Assembly (NCBI RefSeq): GCF_021216675.1
Contig: NZ_CP086120.1
Location: 2,028,501 to 2,092,500 of the forward strand
Origin: Streptomyces gobiensis
GTDB taxonomy: Bacteria > Actinomycetota > Actinomycetes > Streptomycetales > Streptomycetaceae
Direction: 5' to 3'
Length of the DNA: 64,000 nt
Of the stretch, positions 34,518 to 43,486 are shown piece by piece. The notes below the pieces were generated by a model, which saw only the letters and a program-made list of their open reading frames with translations, was not told the origin of the DNA and ran no database searches. The position numbers and the translations under genes were made by a program. Positions within the stretch are counted from its first letter, which is position 1, and the number at the start of each line of letters is the position of its first letter.

Positions 34518-35966
34518 TCAGCGGCGGACATACCTGCCCGAGGGCTCGCCCACCACGACGCCATCGCGGTAGGCGACGCGGCCGCCGACGACGGTGGTGA
34601 CCGGCCAGCCGCGCAGCTCCACTCCGTCGAACGGGCAGTGGTCCTGGCCGGACAGCAGGAGGTCCGTGGACACGGTCTGCCGTCTGTCGAGGTCGGCCAC
34701 GACGATGTCCGCATCGGCGCCCACCAGCAGGGAGCCCTTGCGGGTCAGGCCGTACGCGCGTGCCGGGTTGGCGGACACCAGCTCGGCCACCCGGTGCAGC
34801 GGCAGGCCGCGGCGGTGGTGGCCTTCGGAGAGCAGCACCGGGTACAGCAGCGCGGTGCCGCCGAAGCCGGGCAGGGCGGGCCACAGTTCGTCCCCCTTGT
34901 GTTCCTCCATGCAGCAGGCGTGGTCGGAGGCGATCCAGTCGATGTCGCCGTCGAGCACCCCGGCCCACAGCGCCTCGTTGTCGTGCCGCGTGCGCAGGGG
35001 CGGGTTCACCTTGGCCCCGAGGCCGGCAACCGCCGCGTCGAGTGACGCGTGGTCCAGGCACAGGTGGTGGAGGGTGACCTCGGTGCGTACGTCGAGGCCG
35101 GGGTGGCTGCGCCGGGCGATGCGCGCCGCGTCGAGCGCGTCGGCACCGGAGAGGTGGAGCAGGTTGACCGGGCACCGGGCAGCCTGGGCCAGCGTGGTGG
35201 CCTCGCCGATGGCGACGCGTTCGGTGAGCGGCGGTCGGCCCTGGTGGTAGGCGGCGAGGGTCTGCGGATCGCCGTTCTTGCGTACGCGGTCGATGAACAG
35301 CCGCATCAGTTCGGACTGTTCGCAGTGCAGCGACAGGGAGACACGGCGCCGCCCGGGGTCGGCGGCGCCGGCTGACGCGACGCCTTCCATGAGCTCGAAG
35401 AGGTGCCCGAGATCGTACTCCTGGCCGTCGTCGGCCATCCGGAAGGACTTGGCGTCACGGGAGCTGGAGGCGAGGTTGAAGCCCTTGTAGAACATGTAGT
35501 ACTTGAACGAGGTGACGCCGTGCTCGACCATCAGGCGCGGAATCTCACCGATCTGGTCGGTGGTTATCGGGGCGAGGTGGAAGCCGTAGTCGGTGAACGC
35601 CCGGCCGGCCACGGCCCGCAGCACCTCGGGAAAGATGTCCTCGTAGCGTCCGGTGCGGTTGAGGTAGTGCTCTCCGGTACGGAAGTACGACAGCACGGTG
35701 GTGGCGCCGCCGACGAGTGAGGACCGGGTCTCCTCGTAGGCGTCCAGCGCCAAGTCGCGGTAGATGCCCAGGTGGTAGTGCGCGTCGACGGCACCCGGCA
35801 GGACGACGCGGTCGGTGGCGTCGACGACCTCGTGGGCGTCGGCGGTGGACAGGTCGTGGCCCAGGGCGGCGATGCGGCCGTCCTTGACGGCGAGATCCGC
35901 ACGCACCTCGCCCACATGGGGCTGGATGAGCGTGCCGTTCGTGATGAGCAGGTCGTAGCGTGCCAT
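34518..35966 (-). CDS. Dihydropyrimidinase/hydantoinase-type cyclic amidohydrolase
   Basis: Metal-dependent hydrolase of cyclic amides or imides, 482 residues. LPGAVDAHYHLG gives the HxH metal pair, TSFKYYMFYKG the carboxylated Lys candidate, SLHCEQSEL and LLHLSG the next His ligands, and IASDHACC the Asp. Strand ends LITNGTLIQPHVGEVRADLAVKDGRIAALG and GGRVAYRDGVVVGEPSGRYVRR are typical. It is divergent from the CoA-transferase operon with two IclR-type operators between. Candidate role (inference): opening of a maleimide, pyrrolinone or hydantoin ring. Allantoinase or dihydroorotase activity is less likely because no partner genes are near. Confidence 0.87.
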   Translation of the reverse strand: MARYDLLITNGTLIQPHVGEVRADLAVKDGRIAALGHDLSTADAHEVVDATDRVVLPGAVDAHYHLGIYRDLALDAYEETRSSLVGGATTVLSYFRTGEHYLNRTGRYEDIFPEVLRAVAGRAFTDYGFHLAPITTDQIGEIPRLMVEHGVTSFKYYMFYKGFNLASSSRDAKSFRMADDGQEYDLGHLFELMEGVASAGAADPGRRRVSLSLHCEQSELMRLFIDRVRKNGDPQTLAAYHQGRPPLTERVAIGEATTLAQAARCPVNLLHLSGADALDAARIARRSHPGLDVRTEVTLHHLCLDHASLDAAVAGLGAKVNPPLRTRHDNEALWAGVLDGDIDWIASDHACCMEEHKGDELWPALPGFGGTALLYPVLLSEGHHRRGLPLHRVAELVSANPARAYGLTRKGSLLVGADADIVVADLDRRQTVSTDLLLSGQDHCPFDGVELRGWPVTTVVGGRVAYRDGVVVGEPSGRYVRR

Positions 35967-36139
35967 GCCTCGGGGCTGCCGGGAGCAGCCCCCACCCCCT
36001 TCGATGCCGGTGTAAGTCGGTGACGGTGTGAGTCGGTGACGGTGCCTCGGGGTGTGCGCTCGATGGGGCGGGGTGCTGGGACGTGCGTGACGCGGATGGC
36101 TCCGGTCGGCCGCCGAAGGCCCCTTACTTAAACCCGCCT

Positions 36140-36164
36140 GTTTCCAATGATGGAACAGCGTTCC
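36140..36164. promoter_or_regulatory. IclR-type operator, site 1
   Basis: GTTTC-N7-GGAAC-N3-GTTCC in the divergent gap between the hydantoinase-like gene and the CoA-transferase operon. One of eight similar sites in the cluster. Confidence 0.65.
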
Positions 36165-36205
36165 CCTGTCGGGACGTGACGGCACATGCTAACTTCGGCA
36201 ATCCT

Positions 36206-36230
36206 GTTCCACAACAAGAAACTTTATTTC
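36206..36230. promoter_or_regulatory. IclR-type operator, site 2
   Basis: GTTCC-N7-GAAAC-N3-ATTTC, 66 bp from site 1 and 28 bp before the CoA-transferase start. The two sites could serve the two divergent promoters or bind cooperatively. Confidence 0.7.
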
Positions 36231-36257
36231 ACCTCACGGAACCGGGAGGCGAAACCC

Positions 36258-37454
36258 ATGTCCGACGGACCCTTGCGCGGCGTCTCCGTGCTCGACTGCG
36301 CGACGCTCTTCGCCGGACCCCTGGCGGCGACGATCCTGGGTGACTTCGGGGCAGACGTCGTCAAGGTCGAGCACCCGCGCAAGCACGATCCCGCGCGTAC
36401 GCACGGCCCCGCGAAGGACGGCATCGGCCTGTGGTGGAAGTCGCTGGCCCGCAACAAGCACACGGTGACCATCGACTTCGGCGGGCCGTCGGGGGCGGCC
36501 CTGCTGCGCCGGCTGGCCGCGCGGGCGGACGTCCTGATCGAGAACTTCCGCCCCGGCACGCTCGAACGGTGGGGTCTGGGACCGGACGTCCTGCATGAGG
36601 TCAACCCCCGGCTCGTCGTCGCCCGGGTGACCGGCTTCGGCCAGTTCGGTCCGTACGCCGGGCGCCCCGGGTTCGGCACCCTCGCCGAGTCGATGAGCGG
36701 CTTCGCCGCCGTCACCGGCGAACCCGACGGCCCTCCGACCCTGCCGCCCTTCGGGCTCGCCGACGGCGTCGCGGCGCTCACCCTGGCCGGTGCCGTACAG
36801 ACGGCGCTGTACCACCGCGACGTGCACGGCGGTCCCGGCCAGGTCATCGACCTGGCCATCATCGAACCCCTGTTGACGCTGCTCGGCCCGCAGCCCACGG
36901 CGTACGACCAGCTCGGCATCGTGCCGGAACGCACCGGCAACCGGTCGGTGAACAACGCACCGCGCAACACCTACCGCACGCGCGACGGGAAGTGGGTGGC
37001 GGTCAGCACCTCCGCGCAGTCGGTCGCCGAGCGCGTGCTGACCCTGGTCGGTCACCCCGAAGTGACCACCGAGCCGTGGTTCGCCACCGGTTCCGGCCGT
37101 GCCGCGCACGCCGACCTCCTCGACCGGTACGTGGGCGACTGGATCGCGGGGCGCGACCTCACGGACGTCGTCGACGTGTTCGACAAGGCCCACGCCGCGG
37201 TGGCGCCCGTCTACGACATCCGCGATGTCTTCACCGACCCGCAGTACCAGGCGCTGGACTCGCTCACCACCGTTGAGGACGACGAGCTCGGACCCGTGCG
37301 CATGCAGAATGTCCTTTTCCGCCTGTCCCACTCCCCCGGCGCCATCCGGTGGACGGGACGCGGCCCCGGGGCCGACAACGACGCGATCTTCTCGGGCCGG
37401 CTGGGCCTCGACGTCGACGAGCTGGCCGCACTGCGCGAGGAAGGTGCCATTTGA
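36258..37454 (+). CDS. Class III (CaiB/BaiF) CoA transferase, copy 1
   Basis: Transfers CoA between carboxylic acids, 398 residues. The family start LRGVSVLDCATLFAGPLAATILGDFGADVVKVEHP, the motif LIENFRPGTLERWGLGPDVLHEVNPRLVVARVTGFGQFGPYAGRPGFGTLAESMSG and the region FGLADGVAALTLAG with the catalytic Asp are present. It heads a three-gene operon with a cyclase-family hydrolase and a MmgE/PrpD protein, coupled by 4-bp and 8-bp overlaps, and is preceded by two IclR-type operators. Likely role: activating a branched di- or monocarboxylic acid for lyase cleavage. Substrate unknown. Confidence 0.92.
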   Translation: MSDGPLRGVSVLDCATLFAGPLAATILGDFGADVVKVEHPRKHDPARTHGPAKDGIGLWWKSLARNKHTVTIDFGGPSGAALLRRLAARADVLIENFRPGTLERWGLGPDVLHEVNPRLVVARVTGFGQFGPYAGRPGFGTLAESMSGFAAVTGEPDGPPTLPPFGLADGVAALTLAGAVQTALYHRDVHGGPGQVIDLAIIEPLLTLLGPQPTAYDQLGIVPERTGNRSVNNAPRNTYRTRDGKWVAVSTSAQSVAERVLTLVGHPEVTTEPWFATGSGRAAHADLLDRYVGDWIAGRDLTDVVDVFDKAHAAVAPVYDIRDVFTDPQYQALDSLTTVEDDELGPVRMQNVLFRLSHSPGAIRWTGRGPGADNDAIFSGRLGLDVDELAALREEGAI

Positions 37455-38278
37455 GCAGCGGGACGAAGACGACCGGTGCCCTGTGGGAACTGGCCGCCCG
37501 CGCCCAGGTGTTCGACCTGGCGCAGCCCATGCGCCGCGGCATGCCGCAGTCCCCCAATCACCCTCCGTACCGGATGCTCCTGGAGCGGCGGCATGGCGAC
37601 ATGGTGCGGGCGGACGGTGGCTCGGCGGCCAACGAACTCATCGTCACGGGCGGCCATGTGGGCACCCACGTCGACGCACTCGCCCATGTCTCTCAGGACG
37701 GTTGCGTCCACGGCGGTGTGCCCGCCGGGGACGTGCAGGGCCACGAGGGCCTCAGCGCGCTGGGCATCGAGGAGTTCCCCCCGTACGTAGGTCGCGGCGT
37801 ACTCCTCGACATCGCACGCCTGCACGGCGTCACGACCCTCCCCGCCGGGCACAAGGTGACGGCCGGCGAACTCGCCGCCGCCGAACGCGAAGGCGCGGCC
37901 GTCCGCCCCGGCGACGCCGTGCTCGTCTCCACGGGCTGGTCACGGCTCTGGCACGATGCCGACACCTTCGTGGGCACCATCGGCGGCGCTCCCGGGCCCG
38001 GCACCGAAGCGGCGCGCTGGCTGGCCGACCGGGGCGTGAGGCTGGTCGGCGGCGAGACCATCGCCTTCGAGCACATCGCGCCCGGCAAGGGCCACGCCAC
38101 CCTCCCGGTCCACCGGATCCTCCTGGTCGAGGCGGGCATCCACATCGTCGAGACCATGCGCCTGTACGGACTGGCCGACGCGGGCGCCGCCGAGTTCCTC
38201 CTGGTGCTCGCCCCTCTCCCGCTGGTCGGCGCCACCGGTGCCCCGGCCCGTCCCCTGGCGGTGGTGGAGCGTGGCTGA
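37451..38278 (+). CDS. Cyclase-family metal-dependent hydrolase (isatin hydrolase/kynurenine formamidase type)
   Basis: 275 residues with the signature GGHVGTHVDALAHVSQDG (HxGTHxDxxxH metal site), FDLAQPMRRGMPQSPNHP at the start and GDAVLVSTGWSRLW / TEAARWLADRGVRLVGGETIAFE later, as in the PF04199 family. Members hydrolyse amide bonds, including the lactam of isatin. TTG 37451 overlaps the CoA-transferase stop and has GAGGAAGG upstream. In this operon it may open a lactam or imide ring before CoA activation (inference). Confidence 0.87.
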   Translation: MSSGTKTTGALWELAARAQVFDLAQPMRRGMPQSPNHPPYRMLLERRHGDMVRADGGSAANELIVTGGHVGTHVDALAHVSQDGCVHGGVPAGDVQGHEGLSALGIEEFPPYVGRGVLLDIARLHGVTTLPAGHKVTAGELAAAEREGAAVRPGDAVLVSTGWSRLWHDADTFVGTIGGAPGPGTEAARWLADRGVRLVGGETIAFEHIAPGKGHATLPVHRILLVEAGIHIVETMRLYGLADAGAAEFLLVLAPLPLVGATGAPARPLAVVERG

Positions 38279-39749
38279 CGCGACCGGCACACCGGCCGTG
38301 CCGTACGCCCACCGGCTCGCCGCCTTCGCCACCGCGGCCCGGGACGAGCCGCTGCCGCCGCCGGTCACGGCCGATGTCCTCGGCCGGATCCTCGACACCG
38401 TCGGCAACTGCCTCGCCGCGCTCGCGCAGGACGACGACGCCGAGGCGCAGGCCGCCGTCGGGCGCGTCGCGCGGCGGGCCGGCGGCGTACCCGAAGCCTC
38501 GGTGATCGGCTCTGCGGAGCGGCTGCCCGCCGACCGGGCCGCTCTGCTCACCGGCACGCTCGCCCACGCGCTGGACTTCGACGACACGCATCTGCCCTCC
38601 GTGCTGCACCCCTCGGCGTCCGTGGTGCCCGCGGCCCTCGCCGCGGGCGAGGCGGCCGGTGCGTCAGGTCGCGAGCTGATCGCGGCCGTGGCCGCCGGCG
38701 GTGAGGTCTGCGTACGCCTCGGGGTCGCCTCGTACGACGCGGCCCTGCGCAACTCGGTGTTCTTCGAGAAGGGTCTGCACGCCACGTCGATCTGCGGGAC
38801 CGTGGGCGCCGCCGTCGCCGCAGGGCTGCTCTACGGCCTCGACGGCACTCGGCTCGCCGACGCCATCGGCATCGCATGCTCCCTGGGCGGGGGGATCATC
38901 GAAGCGAACCGCACGGGCGGGACCGTCAAGCGCGTCCACTGCGGATGGGCCGCACACGCCGGCGTGAGCGCCGCCCAGCTGGCCGCCGAAGGGATCACCG
39001 GGCCGCCCACCGTACTGGAGGGGCGCTTCGGGTTCTTCCGTGCCTACCTGGACGACGCCTGGCAGGCGGGTCCGTTCCTCGCCCGCCTGGACCGGATGGA
39101 CGAGGCCGGTTCGTGGGAACTGCTGCGCACCGTGTTCAAGCCCTATCCCTCCAACCACTTCACTCACCCGGGGATCGACTGCGCCCTCGCCCTGCGCGCT
39201 GCCGGGCTGCACCCGGACGCGGTCAAGTCCGCCGAACTGGGGGTCGCGGCGGCTCCGTTGCGGACCGTCGGCGCGCCGCGTGAGCTCAAGATCCGTCCCA
39301 CGACGCCGTACCACGCGAAGTTCTCCGGCCCGTACACCGTCGCCTCCGCGCTGATCGGCGGCGGTGGGCTGGGCCTGCACCTCGACGACTTCTCGCCGGA
39401 GGCGTTCGCGGACCCACGGCGGCTCGCGCTGGCGGAGAAGGTGAGCGTGGTCGTGGACGAGCAGTGCGACGAGGAGTTTCCCAGGTCCTTCAGCGCTGTG
39501 CTCCGGGTGCGCACGTACGACGGGCGGCACTGGGAACACCGGGTGCGCTCCTCACGCGGCGGACCGGGGAGCCCGCTCACGCTGAACGAGCTGGAGACGA
39601 AGTACCGGCTCAACGCGGCACGTGTGCTGCCGGAAGAGGCGGCCACGGCGCTGGCCTCCCGGATACGGGCGCTGCCCGGCCGCGGCGACCTCCACGGTCT
39701 GCTGCCCACGCACACCGGGCGGTTCGCCCCGGGCGGCCGGGGCGGGTAG
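38271..39749 (+). CDS. MmgE/PrpD family protein
   Basis: 492 residues. Characteristic stretches: DTVGNCLAALA, LLTGTLAHALDFDDTHLPSVLHPSASVVPAALAAGEAAGASGRELIAAVAAGGEVCVRLG (catalytic Asp/His region), GLHATSICGTVGAAVAAGLLYGLD, KRVHCGWAAHAGVSAAQLAAEGITGPPTVLEGRFGFFRAY and FKPYPSNHFTHPGIDCAL. The family includes 2-methylcitrate dehydratase, cis-aconitate decarboxylase and iminodisuccinate epimerase. In this setting a hydration or dehydration of an alkyl-maleate or citramalate-like acid would fit (inference). GTG 38271 overlaps the cyclase gene end. Confidence 0.9.
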   Translation: MADATGTPAVPYAHRLAAFATAARDEPLPPPVTADVLGRILDTVGNCLAALAQDDDAEAQAAVGRVARRAGGVPEASVIGSAERLPADRAALLTGTLAHALDFDDTHLPSVLHPSASVVPAALAAGEAAGASGRELIAAVAAGGEVCVRLGVASYDAALRNSVFFEKGLHATSICGTVGAAVAAGLLYGLDGTRLADAIGIACSLGGGIIEANRTGGTVKRVHCGWAAHAGVSAAQLAAEGITGPPTVLEGRFGFFRAYLDDAWQAGPFLARLDRMDEAGSWELLRTVFKPYPSNHFTHPGIDCALALRAAGLHPDAVKSAELGVAAAPLRTVGAPRELKIRPTTPYHAKFSGPYTVASALIGGGGLGLHLDDFSPEAFADPRRLALAEKVSVVVDEQCDEEFPRSFSAVLRVRTYDGRHWEHRVRSSRGGPGSPLTLNELETKYRLNAARVLPEEAATALASRIRALPGRGDLHGLLPTHTGRFAPGGRGG

Positions 39750-39769
39750 GAGGTACGGGGCGGCACCGG

Positions 39770-40630
39770 TCATACGGCTTCGCCCGCTGCGAGGATGCGG
39801 CGGGCGCCGCGTACGACGGCCTCGTCGATCATCCGGCCGTCGTCGGTGAGCACCGCCTGCCCGGCCCGCACGGCCGCCTCGTACCGGTCGACGAGCCGCC
39901 TGGCCCGGTCCACCTCCGCGGGCCTGGGCGTGAAGACCTCATGCACAACGGCCAGTTGAGCCGGGTGGACGCAGGCACGGGACCGGTAGCCGAGCCGTCG
40001 CAGCCCTTGCGTGGAGCGCCGCAGGGCGTCCGCGTCGCGGTAGTCGGTGAAGACGGGACCCACGGGCGGGCGGATGCCGGCGGCGGCGGACGCCAGCAGC
40101 ACGTGGGTACGGAGGGCCAGCAGTTCGCGCTCGTCCTCCCCCGGTTCCATGTCCAGTTCGGCGCACAAGTCGGCCTCGCCGAGTTGGAGTTGTACGACGC
40201 GTGGTGCCGCGGCGGCAATGGCGGGGGCCGCCAGCACCGCCGCGGCGTCCTCCAATAGCGGCGAAACCGCGATCCGGCCCACGGCGATGCCGGCCTCACG
40301 CTCGCGTTCGCCGAGGACGGCGTCCAGAGCGCGGACCTGCTCGGGCCCGGCGCACTTGGCCATGCACACGCCGTCCAGAGCCGGGGCGGCAACCGCTCGG
40401 GCGTCGGCGTGGCCGGCCGCGCCCGGGTTGATCCGCACCCAGAGGGAGCACGACCCGCCGGGCCGCTGTGCGGCGATCCAGCGAGCGACCTGGTCACGGG
40501 CGGCTTCCTTCGCGGTCGCGGGCACGGCGTCCTCGAGGTCGACGATGACGGCGTCGGCGCCCCGGGTGAGGGCCCTGCCGAGGAGTGAGGGCCGGTTGCC
40601 GGGCACGTACAGCCATGAGCGCGGGGTCAC
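39770..40630 (-). CDS. CitE/HpcH-HpaI-family lyase (citramalyl-CoA or malyl-CoA lyase type)
   Basis: TIM-barrel C-C lyase of 286 residues. SWLYVPGNRPSLLGRALTRGADAVIVDLEDAVPATAKEAAR shows the CitE start with the Mg-binding ED; WVRINPG carries the conserved Arg; LEDAAAVLAAPAIAAAAPRVVQLQLGEADLCAEL and LGYRSRACVHPAQLAVVHEVFTP are typical of CoA-ester lyases (the latter the CHPxQ motif). GTG 40630 has GGAG seven bases before it. With CoA transferases nearby it probably cleaves a hydroxyacyl-CoA to an acyl-CoA plus a 2-oxoacid. IclR-type site 3 lies in its upstream region. Confidence 0.9.
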   Translation of the reverse strand: MTPRSWLYVPGNRPSLLGRALTRGADAVIVDLEDAVPATAKEAARDQVARWIAAQRPGGSCSLWVRINPGAAGHADARAVAAPALDGVCMAKCAGPEQVRALDAVLGEREREAGIAVGRIAVSPLLEDAAAVLAAPAIAAAAPRVVQLQLGEADLCAELDMEPGEDERELLALRTHVLLASAAAGIRPPVGPVFTDYRDADALRRSTQGLRRLGYRSRACVHPAQLAVVHEVFTPRPAEVDRARRLVDRYEAAVRAGQAVLTDDGRMIDEAVVRGARRILAAGEAV

Positions 40631-40864
40631 GGACACTCCATCCGTTCTCGGGCGCAGCCGCCCATCGGTACCGCACACCTCAACGGGCACCGCACGCCGC
40701 GGCCAAAGCCGGGTCGGGGTGTCGGACGAGTGCCGGCAACCGTATCCACGCCCGGTTGGGGGGTCAAGACGAAATTTGTGCCGACGTTTCGCCAGCCGAT
40801 CCAGCGTTTCCCGCGCAAGGCCTTGACAGTGAGGCGCGACGCGGGCTGTATAGGGGCCGAATAG

Positions 40865-40889
40865 GTAACTAAGTTTCCCAGACAGAAAC
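40865..40889. promoter_or_regulatory. IclR-type operator, site 3
   Basis: GTAAC-N3-GTTTC-N7-GAAAC, between the CitE-like gene (leftward) and the small gene at 40930 (rightward). The rest of this 299-bp gap holds no gene. Confidence 0.7.
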
Positions 40890-40929
40890 GAGTTTCCGGC
40901 CCCACTCGCGCTCCGGGAAGGAGCACCCC

Positions 40930-41022
40930 ATGACCGCTCAGCCACGCCGCCACCGCGTCGTACGCGGCGGGGCCGCCCTGGTCGCCGTCGCGGCCGCCGG
41001 TTCTCTGGGTCGGGCGAGGTGA
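40930..41022 (+). CDS. 30-residue signal-peptide-like leader, coupled to the next gene
   Basis: ATG with a strong AAGGAG site, then MTAQPRRHRVVRGGAALVAV, a basic start and hydrophobic core exactly like a Streptomyces signal peptide, ending AAAGSLGRAR and stop. The stop overlaps the GTG of the downstream gene (GTGA). Either a tiny membrane peptide, a leader that couples translation, or the remains of a secreted protein gene (for example a binding protein) after an internal deletion. Too short for family assignment. Confidence 0.55.
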   Translation: MTAQPRRHRVVRGGAALVAVAAAGSLGRAR

Positions 41023-42827
41023 GGGCGGTGCGGCCGATCCGGTCCCGGCACGCCGTGGACGCGCTCACCGGTGCCGCCACCGGACTCGTACCCGGCGCCC
41101 TGGTGGTGGGTGCTCCGCTGCTGAGCGGTGTCGTCGGGATGCCCGGCTCGGCCATCCGCTACGTCCTGCTGTCCGCGGCGCTGCTGAGCGGCCTCACGGC
41201 GGCGGTGGCCGCCCGGCGGCGCCGCCGGGCGGTGTCGCTTTCGGCCACGGCCGCCGCCCGGTGCGCCGCGGCCGCCTGCCTGCTGACGGCCGCCGCGGGG
41301 CTGTGGCCGTCGGTGGCGGTGTTCTGCACGGCGGTCCTGGCGGCGGCTGTCATCGGCGCCCCCGCGCTGTCACGGCACCGTGGTACGACGCCGTGGTACG
41401 CGGGAGCCCTGGCCGGTCTGGGCGCGGCGGGGGCGGTGACCGGAGCACTCCCGGACCGGCCCGGCACGGCGCTCGCCGTGTGCGGCTGCGCCGGAGCCGC
41501 CCTGCTGATTCCGGCGGCGGTCGGCGGCGACGGGAGGACGGCCCCTGAGGAGGGCGTGGTCCTTGTCACGGGCGCGGCTCCCGGGACGCGCGGACTCTCG
41601 GCGTCGGTCGGTGCGGGTACCACGGCCGCCTTCTTCGCCGCGCAGGACCTCTACGTCTTCCGGTGGGAACTTCTGGGCGGATCCCTCGCCACGTCCACGG
41701 CGGTCGCGGCAGGAGCGGCCGTAGGCCTCTTCACCGTCGGGGCGGCGGCCGCGTCCAGCAGTCGTGCTCCTTCGCCCGCGAGGCTGCCACTGCTCCTGCT
41801 CGCCCTGGGCGCGGCGGTGACCGCCTGCGCGGCGGCGGCGACCGCCTGGCAGCTCACCCTCGCGCTCGCGGGTGTGCTCGCGGTGGCGGCCGGGTGCGCC
41901 CGCCTGCTGTGCGCGGGCCCGGTGCCGGGCATCCCGCCCGAGCAGCACGCCAGGTGGGCGGTGGTCGGTGCGGTGGCCGGGGCGGGGATCTGGGAGTCGG
42001 CGGGGCGGCTGGTCACGGCGGGCGACGCCCTTGTCCTGGCTGCCCTGTGGCCGGTGGGTGCCGCCGTGGCGTGGACGGTGCACGCGCACCGCCGCGCTCG
42101 GGTGACCTCCTCCGTACCGGATGGCGAAGCCGCCCTCGCGGCGGCGGACCTGACCGTACGCCAGGGGCGGCGGCCGGGCGTGAAGCGGCTGTGCCTGACG
42201 CTGGCGCCGGGGGAGGTCGTCGTCCTGTACGACGCCGGGCCGGGGCGCCGGGCAGGCGCCGTGCTGCGGGCGCTGGCGGGTATCGCGCGGCCGGGCGGTG
42301 GCCGGTACACCGTCCACGGGCACGATATCCGCCGCACGGGCCCCGCAGCACGGTGGCGGCTGGGCCTGTCGGCGTTCCTGGACCCCGACGACGCCACGAC
42401 GAAGGGCGCGCTGCCCCATGTCACCTCGGCCGAGAGCGTGGGCGCGGCTCTGCGGGCGGCCACGGCGGCGTACGGCGACGCCGGTCGGGCCGGGGAACCG
42501 ACGGCGGCGGTTGCCGAGGCGTTCCCCGCGCCGGCGGTCCTCACCGGCGCTCCGCTCCACGCGCTGGAACCGGCGGAGCGCTGTGTGCTGGGCCTGGCCC
42601 AGACCTTGATCGCCGGTCCCCGGCTGCTGCTGCTCGATCTGACGGCACCGGCTGCCGCGCCGCTCGCCCACAACCCGCGGATCGCGGACGTGGTGCGCCG
42701 TGTATCGGCCCAGGGCACCGCCGTGCTGGTGGCCGCGCCGGGACCGGCTCCTGCCCTGCCCGGCCGCGTGGTCGATCTGCCGGGCCCGGCCCGGCGCGTA
42801 CGGCATGACAGAACGGCATTGTCATGA
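41019..42827 (+). CDS. Membrane protein fused to a degenerate ABC-type ATPase domain
   Basis: 602 residues. The first ~365 contain about ten hydrophobic segments (LVPGALVVGAPLLSGVVG, YVLLSAALLSGLTAAVAA, LPLLLLALGAAVTACAAAA, LTLALAGVLAVAAGCARLL and others). The C-terminal ~210 look like an ABC ATPase: ADLTVRQGRRPGVKRLCLTLAPGEVVVLYDAGPGRRAGAVLRALAGIARPGGGRYTVHGHDI, LEPAERCVLGLAQTLIAGPRLLLLDLTAPAAAPL. But Walker A lacks the Lys (DAGPGRRAG, ~405-413), the signature is not LSGGQ and Walker B lacks the Glu (D540-L541). ATP hydrolysis is thus unlikely. It precedes two secreted proteins in a tight operon under IclR-type site 3. Function unknown. Confidence 0.75.
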   Translation: MRAVRPIRSRHAVDALTGAATGLVPGALVVGAPLLSGVVGMPGSAIRYVLLSAALLSGLTAAVAARRRRRAVSLSATAAARCAAAACLLTAAAGLWPSVAVFCTAVLAAAVIGAPALSRHRGTTPWYAGALAGLGAAGAVTGALPDRPGTALAVCGCAGAALLIPAAVGGDGRTAPEEGVVLVTGAAPGTRGLSASVGAGTTAAFFAAQDLYVFRWELLGGSLATSTAVAAGAAVGLFTVGAAAASSSRAPSPARLPLLLLALGAAVTACAAAATAWQLTLALAGVLAVAAGCARLLCAGPVPGIPPEQHARWAVVGAVAGAGIWESAGRLVTAGDALVLAALWPVGAAVAWTVHAHRRARVTSSVPDGEAALAAADLTVRQGRRPGVKRLCLTLAPGEVVVLYDAGPGRRAGAVLRALAGIARPGGGRYTVHGHDIRRTGPAARWRLGLSAFLDPDDATTKGALPHVTSAESVGAALRAATAAYGDAGRAGEPTAAVAEAFPAPAVLTGAPLHALEPAERCVLGLAQTLIAGPRLLLLDLTAPAAAPLAHNPRIADVVRRVSAQGTAVLVAAPGPAPALPGRVVDLPGPARRVRHDRTALS

Positions 42828-43486
42828 GACTTCTCGCGCCCGGCTGGTCCGGACGGGCGGCCCCCGCCGCCGCGATGGCGTGCGCCCTGCTCCTGTGCGG
42901 CAGCACGAGCGCCGCCGCGGCTCCGAAGGAAGGGACGGCGACGGCGAGGGTCTCCGCAGCCGTCGGCCTGACCGAGGGACAGAAGATCACCGTCACCGGT
43001 CAGGGCTTCCGGCCCGGCCTCCCCTCGGTCGCCGTCGGCCTCTGCCGGAAGGGTTACACGGGCACCAAGGACTGCGATCTGGGCGGCGGCGCCACACTGG
43101 TCAACATCGACGGCTCCGGCCGGCTGCCCACGGTCACGCTCACCGTCCGGGCCAGGTTCGCCGGCGTCGACTGCCGGACCGCCGCATGCGTGGTCGGCAT
43201 CTCCCCGCTGCCGTCCGCCGCCCCCGCCGCTCTGCGCGCCGCCAACACCGTCGACATTCCCGTGGGTTTCCGGGGCGGCACCGTGCCGGGCGAGCCCTCG
43301 GGCACGGGCAGCGCCGCCACCGGCACGGGCGGCGGCACTGCCCGTGCGCCGGATGCGCGCTGGGGCGGGCCGTCGACCGCGCTGTGGGCGGCGTCCACCG
43401 GCGTGACCGTGCTGTGCGCCGCCTTGGCCCTCGTCTTCCCGCGACGCAATCGATCCCCACTCCCCCACACCGGAGGTACACCATGA
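42824..43486 (+). CDS. Neocarzinostatin-fold secreted protein with C-terminal membrane anchor
   Basis: 220 residues: signal peptide (AAMACALLLCGSTSAAAAP), then a domain resembling the apoprotein of neocarzinostatin: ATARVSAAVGLTEGQKITVTGQGFRPGLPSVAVGLCRKG, VNIDGSGRLPTVTLTVRARFAGVDCRTAACVVGIS, including the paired cysteines. A Gly/Thr/Ala linker and a membrane helix (ALWAASTGVTVLCAALALVFPRRNR) follow. Neocarzinostatin apoproteins bind hydrophobic chromophores, so a ligand-binding surface protein is plausible. It overlaps both neighbours by ATGA. Confidence 0.82.
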   Translation: MRLLAPGWSGRAAPAAAMACALLLCGSTSAAAAPKEGTATARVSAAVGLTEGQKITVTGQGFRPGLPSVAVGLCRKGYTGTKDCDLGGGATLVNIDGSGRLPTVTLTVRARFAGVDCRTAACVVGISPLPSAAPAALRAANTVDIPVGFRGGTVPGEPSGTGSAATGTGGGTARAPDARWGGPSTALWAASTGVTVLCAALALVFPRRNRSPLPHTGGTP

